In this document: positions 15,130 through 23,387 of the stretch, in pieces
Numbering within the stretch: position 1 is the first letter of the stretch
Layout: each line of letters starts with the position of its first letter
Source of the DNA: Lachnospiraceae bacterium
GTDB taxonomy: Bacteria > Bacillota > Clostridia > Lachnospirales > Lachnospiraceae
DNA: 43,454 nt
Assembly (NCBI GenBank): GCA_900751995.1
Contig: CAADTP010000072.1
Location: forward strand, 1-43,454
Reading direction: 5' to 3'
Translations under genes and position numbers: made by a program
Notes under the pieces: generated by a model
The model's database searches: none
What the model was told of the DNA's origin: nothing
Seen by the model: the letters and a program-made list of their open reading frames with translations, nothing else

Positions 15130-16731
15130 TTGCAGATAAGAGTGATTGGAAACGGGCGTTATCGTCTGGAAAAACGTCTGGGGCAGGGCGGCTTTGGAAC
15201 TACCTGGCTGGCGGCTGACCAGGAAAATCAGCAAAAGGTCGTAGTAAAAGAGCTATGTCCTCCACAGGGCGAAAAAAGAGAAAAAGAAATCCGAAACTTC
15301 CTGCGGGAGGCAAGAGTGATGGCCTCTCTGCACGCGGTGAAAGAAATTGTAAAGGTTCTGAATTACTTTGAAGAACAGGGGAATGCCTATATTGTCATGG
15401 AATACCTGCGGGTAACCAGCCTGAGGCATTATCTGGAATGCCAGGAAGAACCTCTTTCTTTTGAGAAAGCGAGAGATATGCTCCTTCCGGTTATGGAGGG
15501 GCTGGAAAAGATGCACGGAAAACACATCCTGCACAGAGATCTGACACCGGACAACCTGATGCTCAGAGAGGATGGGAGTCTCTGCATTATAGATTTCGGT
15601 TCCGCACGAGAAATTACAGAGGATGACCACACAAAGACGGTTCTTTTTAAAGAGGGATATGCGCCGCCGGAACAATATGAAAAACATGGCAAGCAGAAGG
15701 CATGGACAGATGTCTACAGTCTCTGTGCAGTGTGTTATGAGATGATCACAGGTGCAATTCCGGAAAGCTCTCTGTCAAGAAGAGAGAAGGATACCCTGTA
15801 TCCACCCTCCATGTATGGTGCGGAGATTACGCTGGAGCAGGAAAAAGTACTGCTTAAAGGAATGGCACTGGATTACCGCGAACGCTATTCATCTGTCAGA
15901 GAATTAAGAGAGGCTTTTCTTGGAAAAGATGAACAGGAATCTCCAGAAGCAGAAAAAAAGAAGGGACAGGCCTTCAGAAAATTTGTACCACTGCTGTTGG
16001 GCACAGTAATTGTGGGAGTTGTTGGAACGGGAATTCTGTGGGCAGGAAGAACGGAACCAAAAGTGCAGTATGCTGGAAATTTTTACAGAGGATCCAGGGA
16101 AGCACAGGAACTTCTTACGCTGGTCAGGACAAATGCAGTCTCTTCTGAAACATCGGAGGATGGAACAGACAGTATTTTTCATCTGTCAGAGGAAACAGCC
16201 AGAGCATACGGACTTCCCTGTAACCGCTTTCGGTTTTTCAGAACAGGAGAGGAACTGGATGCTTATCTGACGCAGCAGAAGCTTTCGTATACAAAACAGG
16301 AAACGGAAACGGACTGTACGGTAACGGTTGGCGAATATGATCTGATAGAAACGGATTTTCACAAAATAACAAAATACCAGGTGGAAGATACCTGTACCCT
16401 TATGGTGGAAGAAGATCTGAATAATGGAGATATCCTGGATTTTTATATGAAATGTCAGAGAAATCAGGGGATTGAGCCAGGAGAGATGGCAGCAGAATTT
16501 CTGCTTTTTCTTACAGACGCAGAGGATCCGGAGAAAAAAACAGCCAGAGATCTCACAGCAGACGATAAGGATATCATGCAACAGGGAAAAGACGACGGTA
16601 TGATCTATATGTATCAGTGGGAAGAGGGGATGCTGATCTTTAAAGAAAGCCAGAAAGACAGCCTGACTGTTCGGATCATTCCACGAAAGCTGCTGGAAAT
16701 GTCGCAGGAAAAAGCATACTGGCCGGATTAG
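15130..16731 (+). CDS. Transmembrane Ser/Thr protein kinase (kinase cassette gene 5)
   Basis: 533 residues if started at TTG 15130, chosen for AGGAAGGA (15112-15119). That start also places the Gly loop at a depth similar to the neighbouring kinase. ATGs at 15091 and 15094 inside the previous gene are alternatives without a ribosome site. Kinase motifs are complete: GQGGFGTTW (18-26), VVVKEL (K40), HRDLTPDN (135-142), DFG (155-157), APPEQY (178-183). One membrane helix (about 286-306) and a roughly 225-residue ectodomain follow. The ectodomain includes a segment alignable to modules in the other two proteins (about 343-387). Predicted active, RD-type. No PASTA domains. Confidence 0.92.
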   Translation: MQIRVIGNGRYRLEKRLGQGGFGTTWLAADQENQQKVVVKELCPPQGEKREKEIRNFLREARVMASLHAVKEIVKVLNYFEEQGNAYIVMEYLRVTSLRHYLECQEEPLSFEKARDMLLPVMEGLEKMHGKHILHRDLTPDNLMLREDGSLCIIDFGSAREITEDDHTKTVLFKEGYAPPEQYEKHGKQKAWTDVYSLCAVCYEMITGAIPESSLSRREKDTLYPPSMYGAEITLEQEKVLLKGMALDYRERYSSVRELREAFLGKDEQESPEAEKKKGQAFRKFVPLLLGTVIVGVVGTGILWAGRTEPKVQYAGNFYRGSREAQELLTLVRTNAVSSETSEDGTDSIFHLSEETARAYGLPCNRFRFFRTGEELDAYLTQQKLSYTKQETETDCTVTVGEYDLIETDFHKITKYQVEDTCTLMVEEDLNNGDILDFYMKCQRNQGIEPGEMAAEFLLFLTDAEDPEKKTARDLTADDKDIMQQGKDDGMIYMYQWEEGMLIFKESQKDSLTVRIIPRKLLEMSQEKAYWPD

Positions 16732-16771
16732 ACAGGGAAGGGATTTTGTATATAACAGAGAGGGAGAGCAG

Positions 16772-17245
16772 ATGGAAAAAGAAGAATATAAAAAGATATC
16801 AGAAGTGATCTATATCATTGACCGCAGCAGATCTATGTATGGAAAGGAAGAAGAAATCACAGAAAGCTTTAACAGATGGCTTGCACAGCAGAAACAAATG
16901 AAAAAAGAGGCATTGGTGACACTGGCTCTGTGCAATGAAGAATGTGAACTGCTTTATTGCAGGATGCCGCTGAAATATGTGAAGCCACTGGATACCTTTG
17001 CTTACTATACAAAAGGCTACAGTGCCTATCTGGACAGTGCAGAAGAAGTTTTGGATCTGCTGTCAAAGCTCATGCCGCAAGAGGAGAAATCCCGGCAGGA
17101 TGTCAGTCTGTACCTGATCACAGACGGGCTGGATAATGTAAGCTCTGAGGAAGAGAGAGAAAGATTCAAAGAAAAGATACAGAGACTGAAGGAAAGAGGC
17201 TGGAAGATAGCTCTTTGGGATCACAGACGACAGAATTACAACTAA
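16772..17245 (+). CDS. Small VWA-domain protein (kinase cassette gene 6)
   Basis: 157 residues, essentially one von Willebrand factor A domain. The metal site is visible: DRSRS (D17, S19, S21), S84 in GYSAYLDS where relatives have Thr, and TDG (D118). It resembles the single-domain bacterial VWA proteins with DRSGSM and a GFN segment, but has Arg for Gly in that motif. It also stops soon after RGWKIALW, so it looks shorter than relatives. No signal peptide, so cytosolic. AGAGGGAGAG precedes ATG 16772. VWA proteins accompany kinases in TerY-type gene triads, so a role as a metal-dependent scaffold or target is plausible. Confidence 0.85.
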   Translation: MEKEEYKKISEVIYIIDRSRSMYGKEEEITESFNRWLAQQKQMKKEALVTLALCNEECELLYCRMPLKYVKPLDTFAYYTKGYSAYLDSAEEVLDLLSKLMPQEEKSRQDVSLYLITDGLDNVSSEEERERFKEKIQRLKERGWKIALWDHRRQNYN

Positions 17246-17260
17246 AAGGAGATTGGATTT

Positions 17261-18145
17261 ATGCGAAAAATAAGCTTTAAAGCCACAGGTGCAGCGATGA
17301 TTGCAGCAGTGACACTTACAGGAATGACAGCAGTTCCGTGTTATGCGGGATTTACACTTCCATTTATCGGAGGGAACAGCAGCTCTGCAGTGGAAGATCC
17401 GGAACTGGATTCCATGTTTGGAAGAAGTCTGAAAGAAATGACAGAAAAATTTGACGGGATGTCCGAGCCTTACTGGAATATGGGAATGACAAGCTCTTCC
17501 AACGGTCAGGTAACCCTGTTCAGTGCGGATTCCAGTGATGCCCAGGATGGTATTACACAGATCCAGCTGACCGGAAGCGGAAACCCGTACTGGCTGATGG
17601 GAGTAGATACCGGAATGACATACAGTGAGGCAGGAAATGAACTGGCCGGCAAAGGATTCTATTGTATGCCGTCAAGACCGGTTTATTATGACAGAAATGG
17701 AAACTATGTGGCATTAAGCGGAGAAGATAACGATCTGACAGTTACAATGTCCCATATAACACTTGGTTCCCACACGGACAAAACAGAGGTATCTCAGTAT
17801 ATGGGAGAGAATCTGCGCCAGCTCTTCTATGAGGGATTTGACGTGGGAGCGAGAACAGAGGGAGAGGATACGGTTGTGGAGGATGGACAGGTTATGTTCT
17901 ATGCCAGAGGGCAGGCAGATGATCTTGGAAGTCTGAATGTATCCAAAATCGTAATAAAAGGAACCGGCAACAACTGCTGTCTGTACGGATATCAGCCGGG
18001 TGACGGTTGGGATAACATGTATCCGGGTATGCAGGAGGGTGGTTCCGGTGAGTGGATCGACCCGTCCGGAAATGTTCTCTCGATGTATGCTTCTACAGAT
18101 TCTGCCGATCCGCAGATCGTCCTTTATGATCCTTCTCAGTGGTAG
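17261..18145 (+). CDS. Acidic secreted protein of unknown function (kinase cassette gene 7)
   Basis: 294 residues with a signal peptide (cleavage near PCYA-G, residues 29-30). The Cys at 27 has no lipobox context. The mature protein is acidic and rich in Gly, Ser and Asp. The motif PYWxMG occurs twice (residues 70-75 and 109-114), suggesting two related beta units. A later region has NGNYVALSGEDNDLTVTM and the C-terminus is aromatic. No known family recognised. AAAAGGAG precedes ATG 17261, 15 bases after the VWA gene. It is last in the cassette, before a new promoter for the MATE gene. It may be an extracellular partner of the kinase ectodomains (inferred). Confidence 0.82.
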   Translation: MRKISFKATGAAMIAAVTLTGMTAVPCYAGFTLPFIGGNSSSAVEDPELDSMFGRSLKEMTEKFDGMSEPYWNMGMTSSSNGQVTLFSADSSDAQDGITQIQLTGSGNPYWLMGVDTGMTYSEAGNELAGKGFYCMPSRPVYYDRNGNYVALSGEDNDLTVTMSHITLGSHTDKTEVSQYMGENLRQLFYEGFDVGARTEGEDTVVEDGQVMFYARGQADDLGSLNVSKIVIKGTGNNCCLYGYQPGDGWDNMYPGMQEGGSGEWIDPSGNVLSMYASTDSADPQIVLYDPSQW

Positions 18146-18164
18146 GAAACCCTATAAAAATACG

Positions 18165-18193
18165 TTGCTTTTCCTATTTCTCTCTGCTATACT
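18165..18193 (+). promoter_or_regulatory. Promoter for the MATE/ABC-F pair
   Basis: TTGCTT (18165-18170), a 17-bp spacer and TATACT (18188-18193), 54 bases before the MATE start. It separates this unit from the kinase cassette. Confidence 0.6.
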
Positions 18194-18247
18194 GAAACGA
18201 TAAGGATGAGATTATCTTAAAAGAGGGAGAAACGGGGGAAACAGATA

Positions 18248-19594
18248 ATGGATGAGAGGAATCAGATTACAGAGGGTGTGATCTGGAAACAGCTTCTGAT
18301 CTTCTTTTTTCCGATCATGATCGGAACATTTTTTCAGCAGATATATAACACGGCCGACAGCATTGTTGTCGGTCGTTTTGTAGGTAAGGAGGCTTTAGCA
18401 GCTGTCGGAGGTTCGGTCAATCAGATCGTCAATCTGGTAGTGGAGGTCTTTGTCGGACTGACTTCCGGTGCGTCTGTGATCGCAGCACAGTTTTATGGTG
18501 CGAAAGACAGGAAAAATCTTAATAAGACGCTGCATACCTCCTATGCGTTTGGTATTACGATCGGATGCATTGTGGGAGTTCTCGGCTTTTTTCTCACGGA
18601 TACGGTTCTTACGCTTATGAAGACCCCACAGGAACTGATGGCGGATTCCAGGATATATCTTCATATTTATTTCTGTGGAATGGTCTTTAACATCATTTAC
18701 AATATGGGAGCATCCATCTTACGTGCAGTGGGCGATTCCAAAAGACCATTGTATGTTCTGATGGTCACCTGTGGGCTGAATATAGTCCTTGATATCATAC
18801 TTGTAGTTGTCTGCCGCCTGGGAGTTATGGGCGTTGCACTCGCGACTGTGAGTTGTCAGGGAATCAGTTCAGCGCTGGTAACGGTTCTTCTTATGAAAGA
18901 AAACCCGCTGTTTCAGCTTAAGCTTCGGGAAATCCGCTTTTATGGAGCTTCGCTTAAATCTGTTCTTCGGATCGGCATTCCGGCGGCACTGGAGGCTACT
19001 ATGTATACCATTGCAAACCTGATCATCCAGGTATTTGTAAATGAACTGGGAACGGATACGGTTGCGGCATGGGGAACCTTTGCAAAGATTGATGCGGTCT
19101 ACTGGATGGTCGTGAATGCCTTTGCAATTTCTATAACAACCTTTGTCGGTCAGAACTATGGGGCAGGAAAGGTGAAGAGAATGCGAAAAAGCGTGGGGAT
19201 CTGTCTTGGAATGGCCTATGCAGGCGCTTTCCTTGTAAGCGGAGTCCTGTATGCACTGGCTGCTCCGCTTTACAGACTGTTTACGACAGATGCAAAGGTC
19301 GTGCAGATCGGTGTTGACATGATGCATTTCCTTCTGCCGTCGTACTTTTTGTACGTGGCGATCGGAATTCTTTCCGGTGCACTCAGAGGGGCGGGAAGAG
19401 TCCTGGTCCCGATGCTGCTTACCTGCGGCGGAGTTTGCTTTTTCCGTATTGTGTGGATGTTTGGTGTATTTCCGGGATATCCGGGAATCAATACAATTAT
19501 GCTGAGTTATCCGGTATCATGGGGAATCACAGCAGTATTGTTTATTATTTATTATATCAGAAGATTTCCAAAAGTAAAAAGAATACAGGAGTGA
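18248..19594 (+). CDS. MATE family efflux transporter
   Basis: 448 residues with about twelve membrane segments, the usual MATE size. Family motifs are visible: PIMIGTFFQQIYNTADSIVV near the N-terminus, VGRFVGKEALAAVG, and in the second half VNAFAISITTFVGQNYGAG. It exports cationic drugs or metabolites by Na+ or H+ antiport. The substrate cannot be told from sequence. The sequence resembles the clostridial branch of the MATE/DinF group. It has its own promoter and is followed 9 bases later by an ABC-F gene. Confidence 0.93.
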   Translation: MDERNQITEGVIWKQLLIFFFPIMIGTFFQQIYNTADSIVVGRFVGKEALAAVGGSVNQIVNLVVEVFVGLTSGASVIAAQFYGAKDRKNLNKTLHTSYAFGITIGCIVGVLGFFLTDTVLTLMKTPQELMADSRIYLHIYFCGMVFNIIYNMGASILRAVGDSKRPLYVLMVTCGLNIVLDIILVVVCRLGVMGVALATVSCQGISSALVTVLLMKENPLFQLKLREIRFYGASLKSVLRIGIPAALEATMYTIANLIIQVFVNELGTDTVAAWGTFAKIDAVYWMVVNAFAISITTFVGQNYGAGKVKRMRKSVGICLGMAYAGAFLVSGVLYALAAPLYRLFTTDAKVVQIGVDMMHFLLPSYFLYVAIGILSGALRGAGRVLVPMLLTCGGVCFFRIVWMFGVFPGYPGINTIMLSYPVSWGITAVLFIIYYIRRFPKVKRIQE

Positions 19595-19603
19595 TGGACA
19601 GGG

Positions 19604-21439
19604 ATGAATGTTTTAAATCTGGAGCATATCAGTAAAGTTTATGGAGATAAGGTGATCTTTGATGATATTTCCTGCGGGATACATCAGGGAGACAAAATAG
19701 GAATTATCGGTATCAATGGAACAGGCAAAACAACCTTTCTTAAAATCCTTGCGGGACTGGAGGAAGCGGATGAAGGTCAGGTGATCACACAGAACGGGCT
19801 TCGCATTACTTATCTTCCGCAGCATCCGGAATTTCCCAAAGACGCAACGATTCTTTCCTATGTGACACAGGGACAGAAGGATCAGAACTGGAATCCGGAG
19901 ACAGAGGCGCATATGATCCTCAACAGACTGGGGATCGAGGATCATGAAGAAGAGATTGAACATCTTTCCGGCGGACAGAAAAAACGTGTGGCACTGGCAG
20001 CAGTCCTGGCAAACCCGACAGATGTTCTGATTCTGGATGAGCCGACGAACCATCTGGATAATGAGATGGCTGCATGGCTGGAGGATTATCTCAACCGTTT
20101 TAAGGGGGTTGTGATCATGGTAACACATGACAGATATTTCCTTGACCGTGTGACAAACAAGATCCTGGAGATCAGCCATGGAAAGCTTTACAGCTATGAG
20201 GCAAAATATTCCGACTTTCTGGAAATGAAAGCCCAGAGAGAAGAGATGGAGATGGCTTCTGAACGAAAGAAGCAGAGCATTCTCCGCATGGAGATTGAGT
20301 GGGCAAAACGTGGCTGCCGTGCAAGAAGTACGAAACAGAGAGCCCGTCTTGAACGTCTGGAGGAAATGAAAAATTCTACCGCTCCGGTGCGTGACAAGAG
20401 TGTGGAGATTGATTCCGTAGAAACACGAATGGGCAAAAAGACGATTGAACTCCATCATATTTCCAAGAGCTTTGGTGACAGAGTCTGCATCCGGGATTTT
20501 GACTATATTGTACTGAAAAACCAGCGCCTTGGAATCATCGGGCCAAATGGCTGCGGAAAGTCTACGCTTCTCAAGATCATAGCCGGCGTGATCGAGCCGG
20601 ACAGCGGAGAAGTGGAAATCGGAGATACCATCAAACTGGGATATTTTTCTCAGGAGATCGAAGATATGAACAGCAGTCAGAGAGTGATCGATTATATCAA
20701 GGATGTGGCTGAGTTTATTCCGACCAGGGACGGGCTCATCAGTGCATCCAAGCTTCTGGAGCAGTTCCTTTTTGATCCGGCCATGCAGTATGCACCGATC
20801 GAGAAACTCTCCGGTGGAGAGAAGAAGAGACTGTACCTTCTCAAAGTACTGGCAGCAGCGCCGAACGTTCTTCTCCTGGATGAGATCACAAACGACATTG
20901 ATATTCCGACCCTCACGATCCTGGAAGATTATCTGGCTTCCTTTGCAGGAATCGTGATCGCAGTATCTCATGACCGTTATTTCCTTGATAATCTGGTGGA
21001 CCGTATCTTTGAATTTGACCGTGAAGGCAATCTTACGCAGTACGAAGGCGGCTACACTGATTACCTTGAGGCAAAGAAACGCAGAGAGGGAATTGAGACA
21101 GGTGACGCTGTGTCCTTTAAAGCAGACGGAAAAGATGAGGAAACACCGAAGACAGAAAAGGATTCCGTAAAAACATGGAAGCAGAACCGTCCGACAAAAC
21201 TCAAATTCAGTTACAAAGAGCAGAGAGAATTTGAGACGATCGACGATGATATTGCGGCACTGGAGGCACGCATCGAGAAGCTGGATGCAGAGATCATGGC
21301 GAATGCGACAAATTCCGGCAAGCTGAATGAGCTTACACAGCAAAAAACAGAGGCAGAGGCACAGCTGGAGGAAAAAATGGATCGCTGGATGTATCTGAAC
21401 GATCTCGCAGAACAGATCGAAGCTCAGAATAATAACTGA
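19604..21439 (+). CDS. ABC-F family ribosome-associated ATPase, Uup-like
   Basis: 611 residues with two ABC domains and no membrane part. The first site has GINGTGKTT (36-44), LSGGQKKR (about 121) and DEPTNHLD. The second has GPNGCGKST (about 312), LSGGEKKR and DEITNDID. A charged linker between the domains is followed at the end by a coiled coil (about 550-605), typical of Uup-type ABC-F proteins. These act on the ribosome or on replication/translation stress; some relatives give antibiotic resistance. The second Walker B region has Ile in place of the usual Pro of DEPTN. ATG 19604 lies 9 bases after the MATE stop with AGGAG at 19587-19591. Confidence 0.92.
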   Translation: MNVLNLEHISKVYGDKVIFDDISCGIHQGDKIGIIGINGTGKTTFLKILAGLEEADEGQVITQNGLRITYLPQHPEFPKDATILSYVTQGQKDQNWNPETEAHMILNRLGIEDHEEEIEHLSGGQKKRVALAAVLANPTDVLILDEPTNHLDNEMAAWLEDYLNRFKGVVIMVTHDRYFLDRVTNKILEISHGKLYSYEAKYSDFLEMKAQREEMEMASERKKQSILRMEIEWAKRGCRARSTKQRARLERLEEMKNSTAPVRDKSVEIDSVETRMGKKTIELHHISKSFGDRVCIRDFDYIVLKNQRLGIIGPNGCGKSTLLKIIAGVIEPDSGEVEIGDTIKLGYFSQEIEDMNSSQRVIDYIKDVAEFIPTRDGLISASKLLEQFLFDPAMQYAPIEKLSGGEKKRLYLLKVLAAAPNVLLLDEITNDIDIPTLTILEDYLASFAGIVIAVSHDRYFLDNLVDRIFEFDREGNLTQYEGGYTDYLEAKKRREGIETGDAVSFKADGKDEETPKTEKDSVKTWKQNRPTKLKFSYKEQREFETIDDDIAALEARIEKLDAEIMANATNSGKLNELTQQKTEAEAQLEEKMDRWMYLNDLAEQIEAQNNN

Positions 21440-21499
21440 TACAGGATGTTTCTTTCTATATGCGGTACAGAAAAGAATCCGTGATTTATCCGGTTTTTA

Positions 21500-21528
21500 T
21501 TGATTTTAGGTGAATTCTTTAGTAAGAT
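21500..21528 (+). promoter_or_regulatory. Candidate promoter for plsX-rnc-smc-ftsY
   Basis: TTGATT (21500-21505), a 17-bp spacer and TAAGAT (21523-21528, four of six consensus bases). It lies in the 202-base gap before plsX, which is AT-rich and holds no other feature I can support. Weak match. Confidence 0.35.
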
Positions 21529-21641
21529 AAAGTGTGATTATTTTATCATATTCAGAACAGAGAGATGATAGCCGTTTCGCAGACAGAGTTACAGATATAA
21601 GGAATGGTTACAATTTGATATAAAAAGCAGGAGGAAAAATA

Positions 21642-22700
21642 ATGGCAGAATTAGTAAAAGTTGTTGTAGATGCCATGGGCGGCGATTATGCACCGGTGGA
21701 ACCTGTAAAAGCAGCTGTGGAAGCAGTAAAAGAAAGAGATGATATTCAGGTGATCCTAACGGGTATAGAAGATGTGGTCCGCAGGGAGCTTGATAAATAT
21801 CAGGATTATCCGAAGGACAGGATTCAGGTGGTAAATGCCACAGAGGTGATCGAGACGGCGGAGCCTCCTGTACTTTCCATCCGAAAGAAAAAAGACTCTT
21901 CCATAGTAGTAGGTCTTAAGATGGTGAAAGAAAAGAAAGCAGATGCATTTGTTTCCTCAGGAAGTACAGGAGCTGTCCTTGTCGGCGGTCAGGTACTGGT
22001 AGGAAGAAGCAAAGGTGTAGAGCGTCCGCCGCTTGCACCGTTGATCCCGACGGCGAAGGGAGTTTCTCTTCTGATCGACTGTGGAGCCAATGTAGATGCG
22101 AGACCATCCCATCTGGTGCAGTTTGCCAAAATGGGATCCATTTATATGGAAAATGTAGTCGGAGTCAAAAACCCACGTGTAGCGATCGTAAATAACGGAG
22201 CAGAGGAAGAGAAGGGAAATGCCCTGGTCAAAGAGACTTTCCCGCTTCTCAAAGAAGTAGAAGGAATTAATTTTATCGGAAGCATCGAGGCGAGAGACAT
22301 CCCGGCAGGCTATGCAGACGTCATTGTCTGTGAGGCTTTTGTAGGAAATGTCATCCTCAAGCTCTATGAGGGGGTCAGCTCTGAGCTGATAGGCAAGATC
22401 AAGGAAGGCATGATGAGTACCTTAAAGAGCAAGATCGGAGCTCTTCTTGTGAAGCCGGCACTGAAGCAGACACTCAAGAGTTTTGATGCAACAGAGTATG
22501 GCGGTGCCCCTCTTCTGGGACTCAAAGGACTTGTTGTCAAGACACACGGAAGTGCGAAGGCTGTTGAGATCCGCAATGCGATCTTCCAGTGTGTACAGTT
22601 TAAACAGCAGAAAATAAATGAAAAAATTGCCGAGCGTATTCTTCCGCCTCACTATGAAGCACCAGAAACACCGGCAGTACAAAAAGAAGGACAGAACTAA
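21642..22700 (+). CDS. plsX: Phosphate acyltransferase PlsX
   Basis: Makes acyl-phosphate from acyl-ACP and phosphate for PlsY, the first step of phospholipid synthesis in most Firmicutes; a peripheral membrane enzyme. 352 residues. It has the N-terminal VVVDAMGGDYAP motif, FVSSGSTGAVL, LIDCGANVDARP and VCEAFVGNVILK, all standard. ATG 21642 has CAGGAGG upstream. Its stop codon overlaps the rnc start (TAATG). The acpP gene often found between plsX and rnc is absent here. Confidence 0.96.
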   Translation: MAELVKVVVDAMGGDYAPVEPVKAAVEAVKERDDIQVILTGIEDVVRRELDKYQDYPKDRIQVVNATEVIETAEPPVLSIRKKKDSSIVVGLKMVKEKKADAFVSSGSTGAVLVGGQVLVGRSKGVERPPLAPLIPTAKGVSLLIDCGANVDARPSHLVQFAKMGSIYMENVVGVKNPRVAIVNNGAEEEKGNALVKETFPLLKEVEGINFIGSIEARDIPAGYADVIVCEAFVGNVILKLYEGVSSELIGKIKEGMMSTLKSKIGALLVKPALKQTLKSFDATEYGGAPLLGLKGLVVKTHGSAKAVEIRNAIFQCVQFKQQKINEKIAERILPPHYEAPETPAVQKEGQN

Positions 22701-23374
22701 TGATGGAAGAATTAGAACAGATCATAGGATATACTTTTCAGAACAGGAAACTTTTGAAACAGGCACTGACTCACAGTTCCTATGCAAATGAGAAAAAACT
22801 TGGAAAGCTGGGCTGCAATGAGCGTCTGGAATTTCTGGGAGATGCGGTACTGGAGCTTGTCAGCAGTGATTTTCTGTATGCACGCTTTCCACAGATACCG
22901 GAGGGAGAACTGACCAAAAAGAGAGCCAGTCTTGTCTGCGAACCAAGCCTTGCCTACTGTGCAAGACAGTTCGGACTTCCGAAATTTCTTCTTCTTGGAC
23001 GCGGAGAGAATATGACAGGAGGAAGAAACAGGGATTCGATCATATCGGATGCGACGGAAGCCCTGCTTGGCGCGATCTATCTGGATGGAGGATTTGAGCC
23101 TGCCAGAGCTTTTGTCCTGCGTTTCATCCTGAATGATATTGAACGCAAACAGCTCTTTTATGACAGCAAGACCATTTTTCAGGAGATTGTTCAGGAAAAG
23201 GGACTTCAGCCTGTTGAATATGTTCTCACAGAGGAGAAGGGTCCGGATCATGACAAACAGTTTACCGTAGAGGTAAGAGTAAATGGAGAAGTGTTTGGAT
23301 GTGGTACCGGTCACACCAAAAAGGCCGCTGAACAGGCAGCCGCCTATCAGGCGATCCAGGAGAAAAAGATATAA
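22700..23374 (+). CDS. rnc: Ribonuclease III
   Basis: Cuts double-stranded RNA, including rRNA precursors. 224 residues. The catalytic signature is NERLEFLGDAVLEL (about 40-53), with the second acidic site in DATEALLGAIYLDGG (about 115-129). The C-terminal double-stranded-RNA-binding domain starts near residue 155 and ends in the HTKKAAEQAAAYQAI helix. The start overlaps the plsX stop; a second ATG follows at 22703. It is 13 bases upstream of smc, the usual order. Confidence 0.96.
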   Translation: MMEELEQIIGYTFQNRKLLKQALTHSSYANEKKLGKLGCNERLEFLGDAVLELVSSDFLYARFPQIPEGELTKKRASLVCEPSLAYCARQFGLPKFLLLGRGENMTGGRNRDSIISDATEALLGAIYLDGGFEPARAFVLRFILNDIERKQLFYDSKTIFQEIVQEKGLQPVEYVLTEEKGPDHDKQFTVEVRVNGEVFGCGTGHTKKAAEQAAAYQAIQEKKI

Positions 23375-23387
23375 TTGCAGGTGAGTT

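Noticed and set aside
18000..18203. Small plus-strand frame overlapping the end of cassette gene 7
   Set aside because: Wrong frame relative to a well-supported gene and no ribosome site.
19613..21343. Long minus-strand open frame of 576 codons opposite the ABC-F gene
   Set aside because: It mirrors the codon pattern of a clear ABC-F gene and has a Cys/His/Phe/Leu-rich product without motifs.
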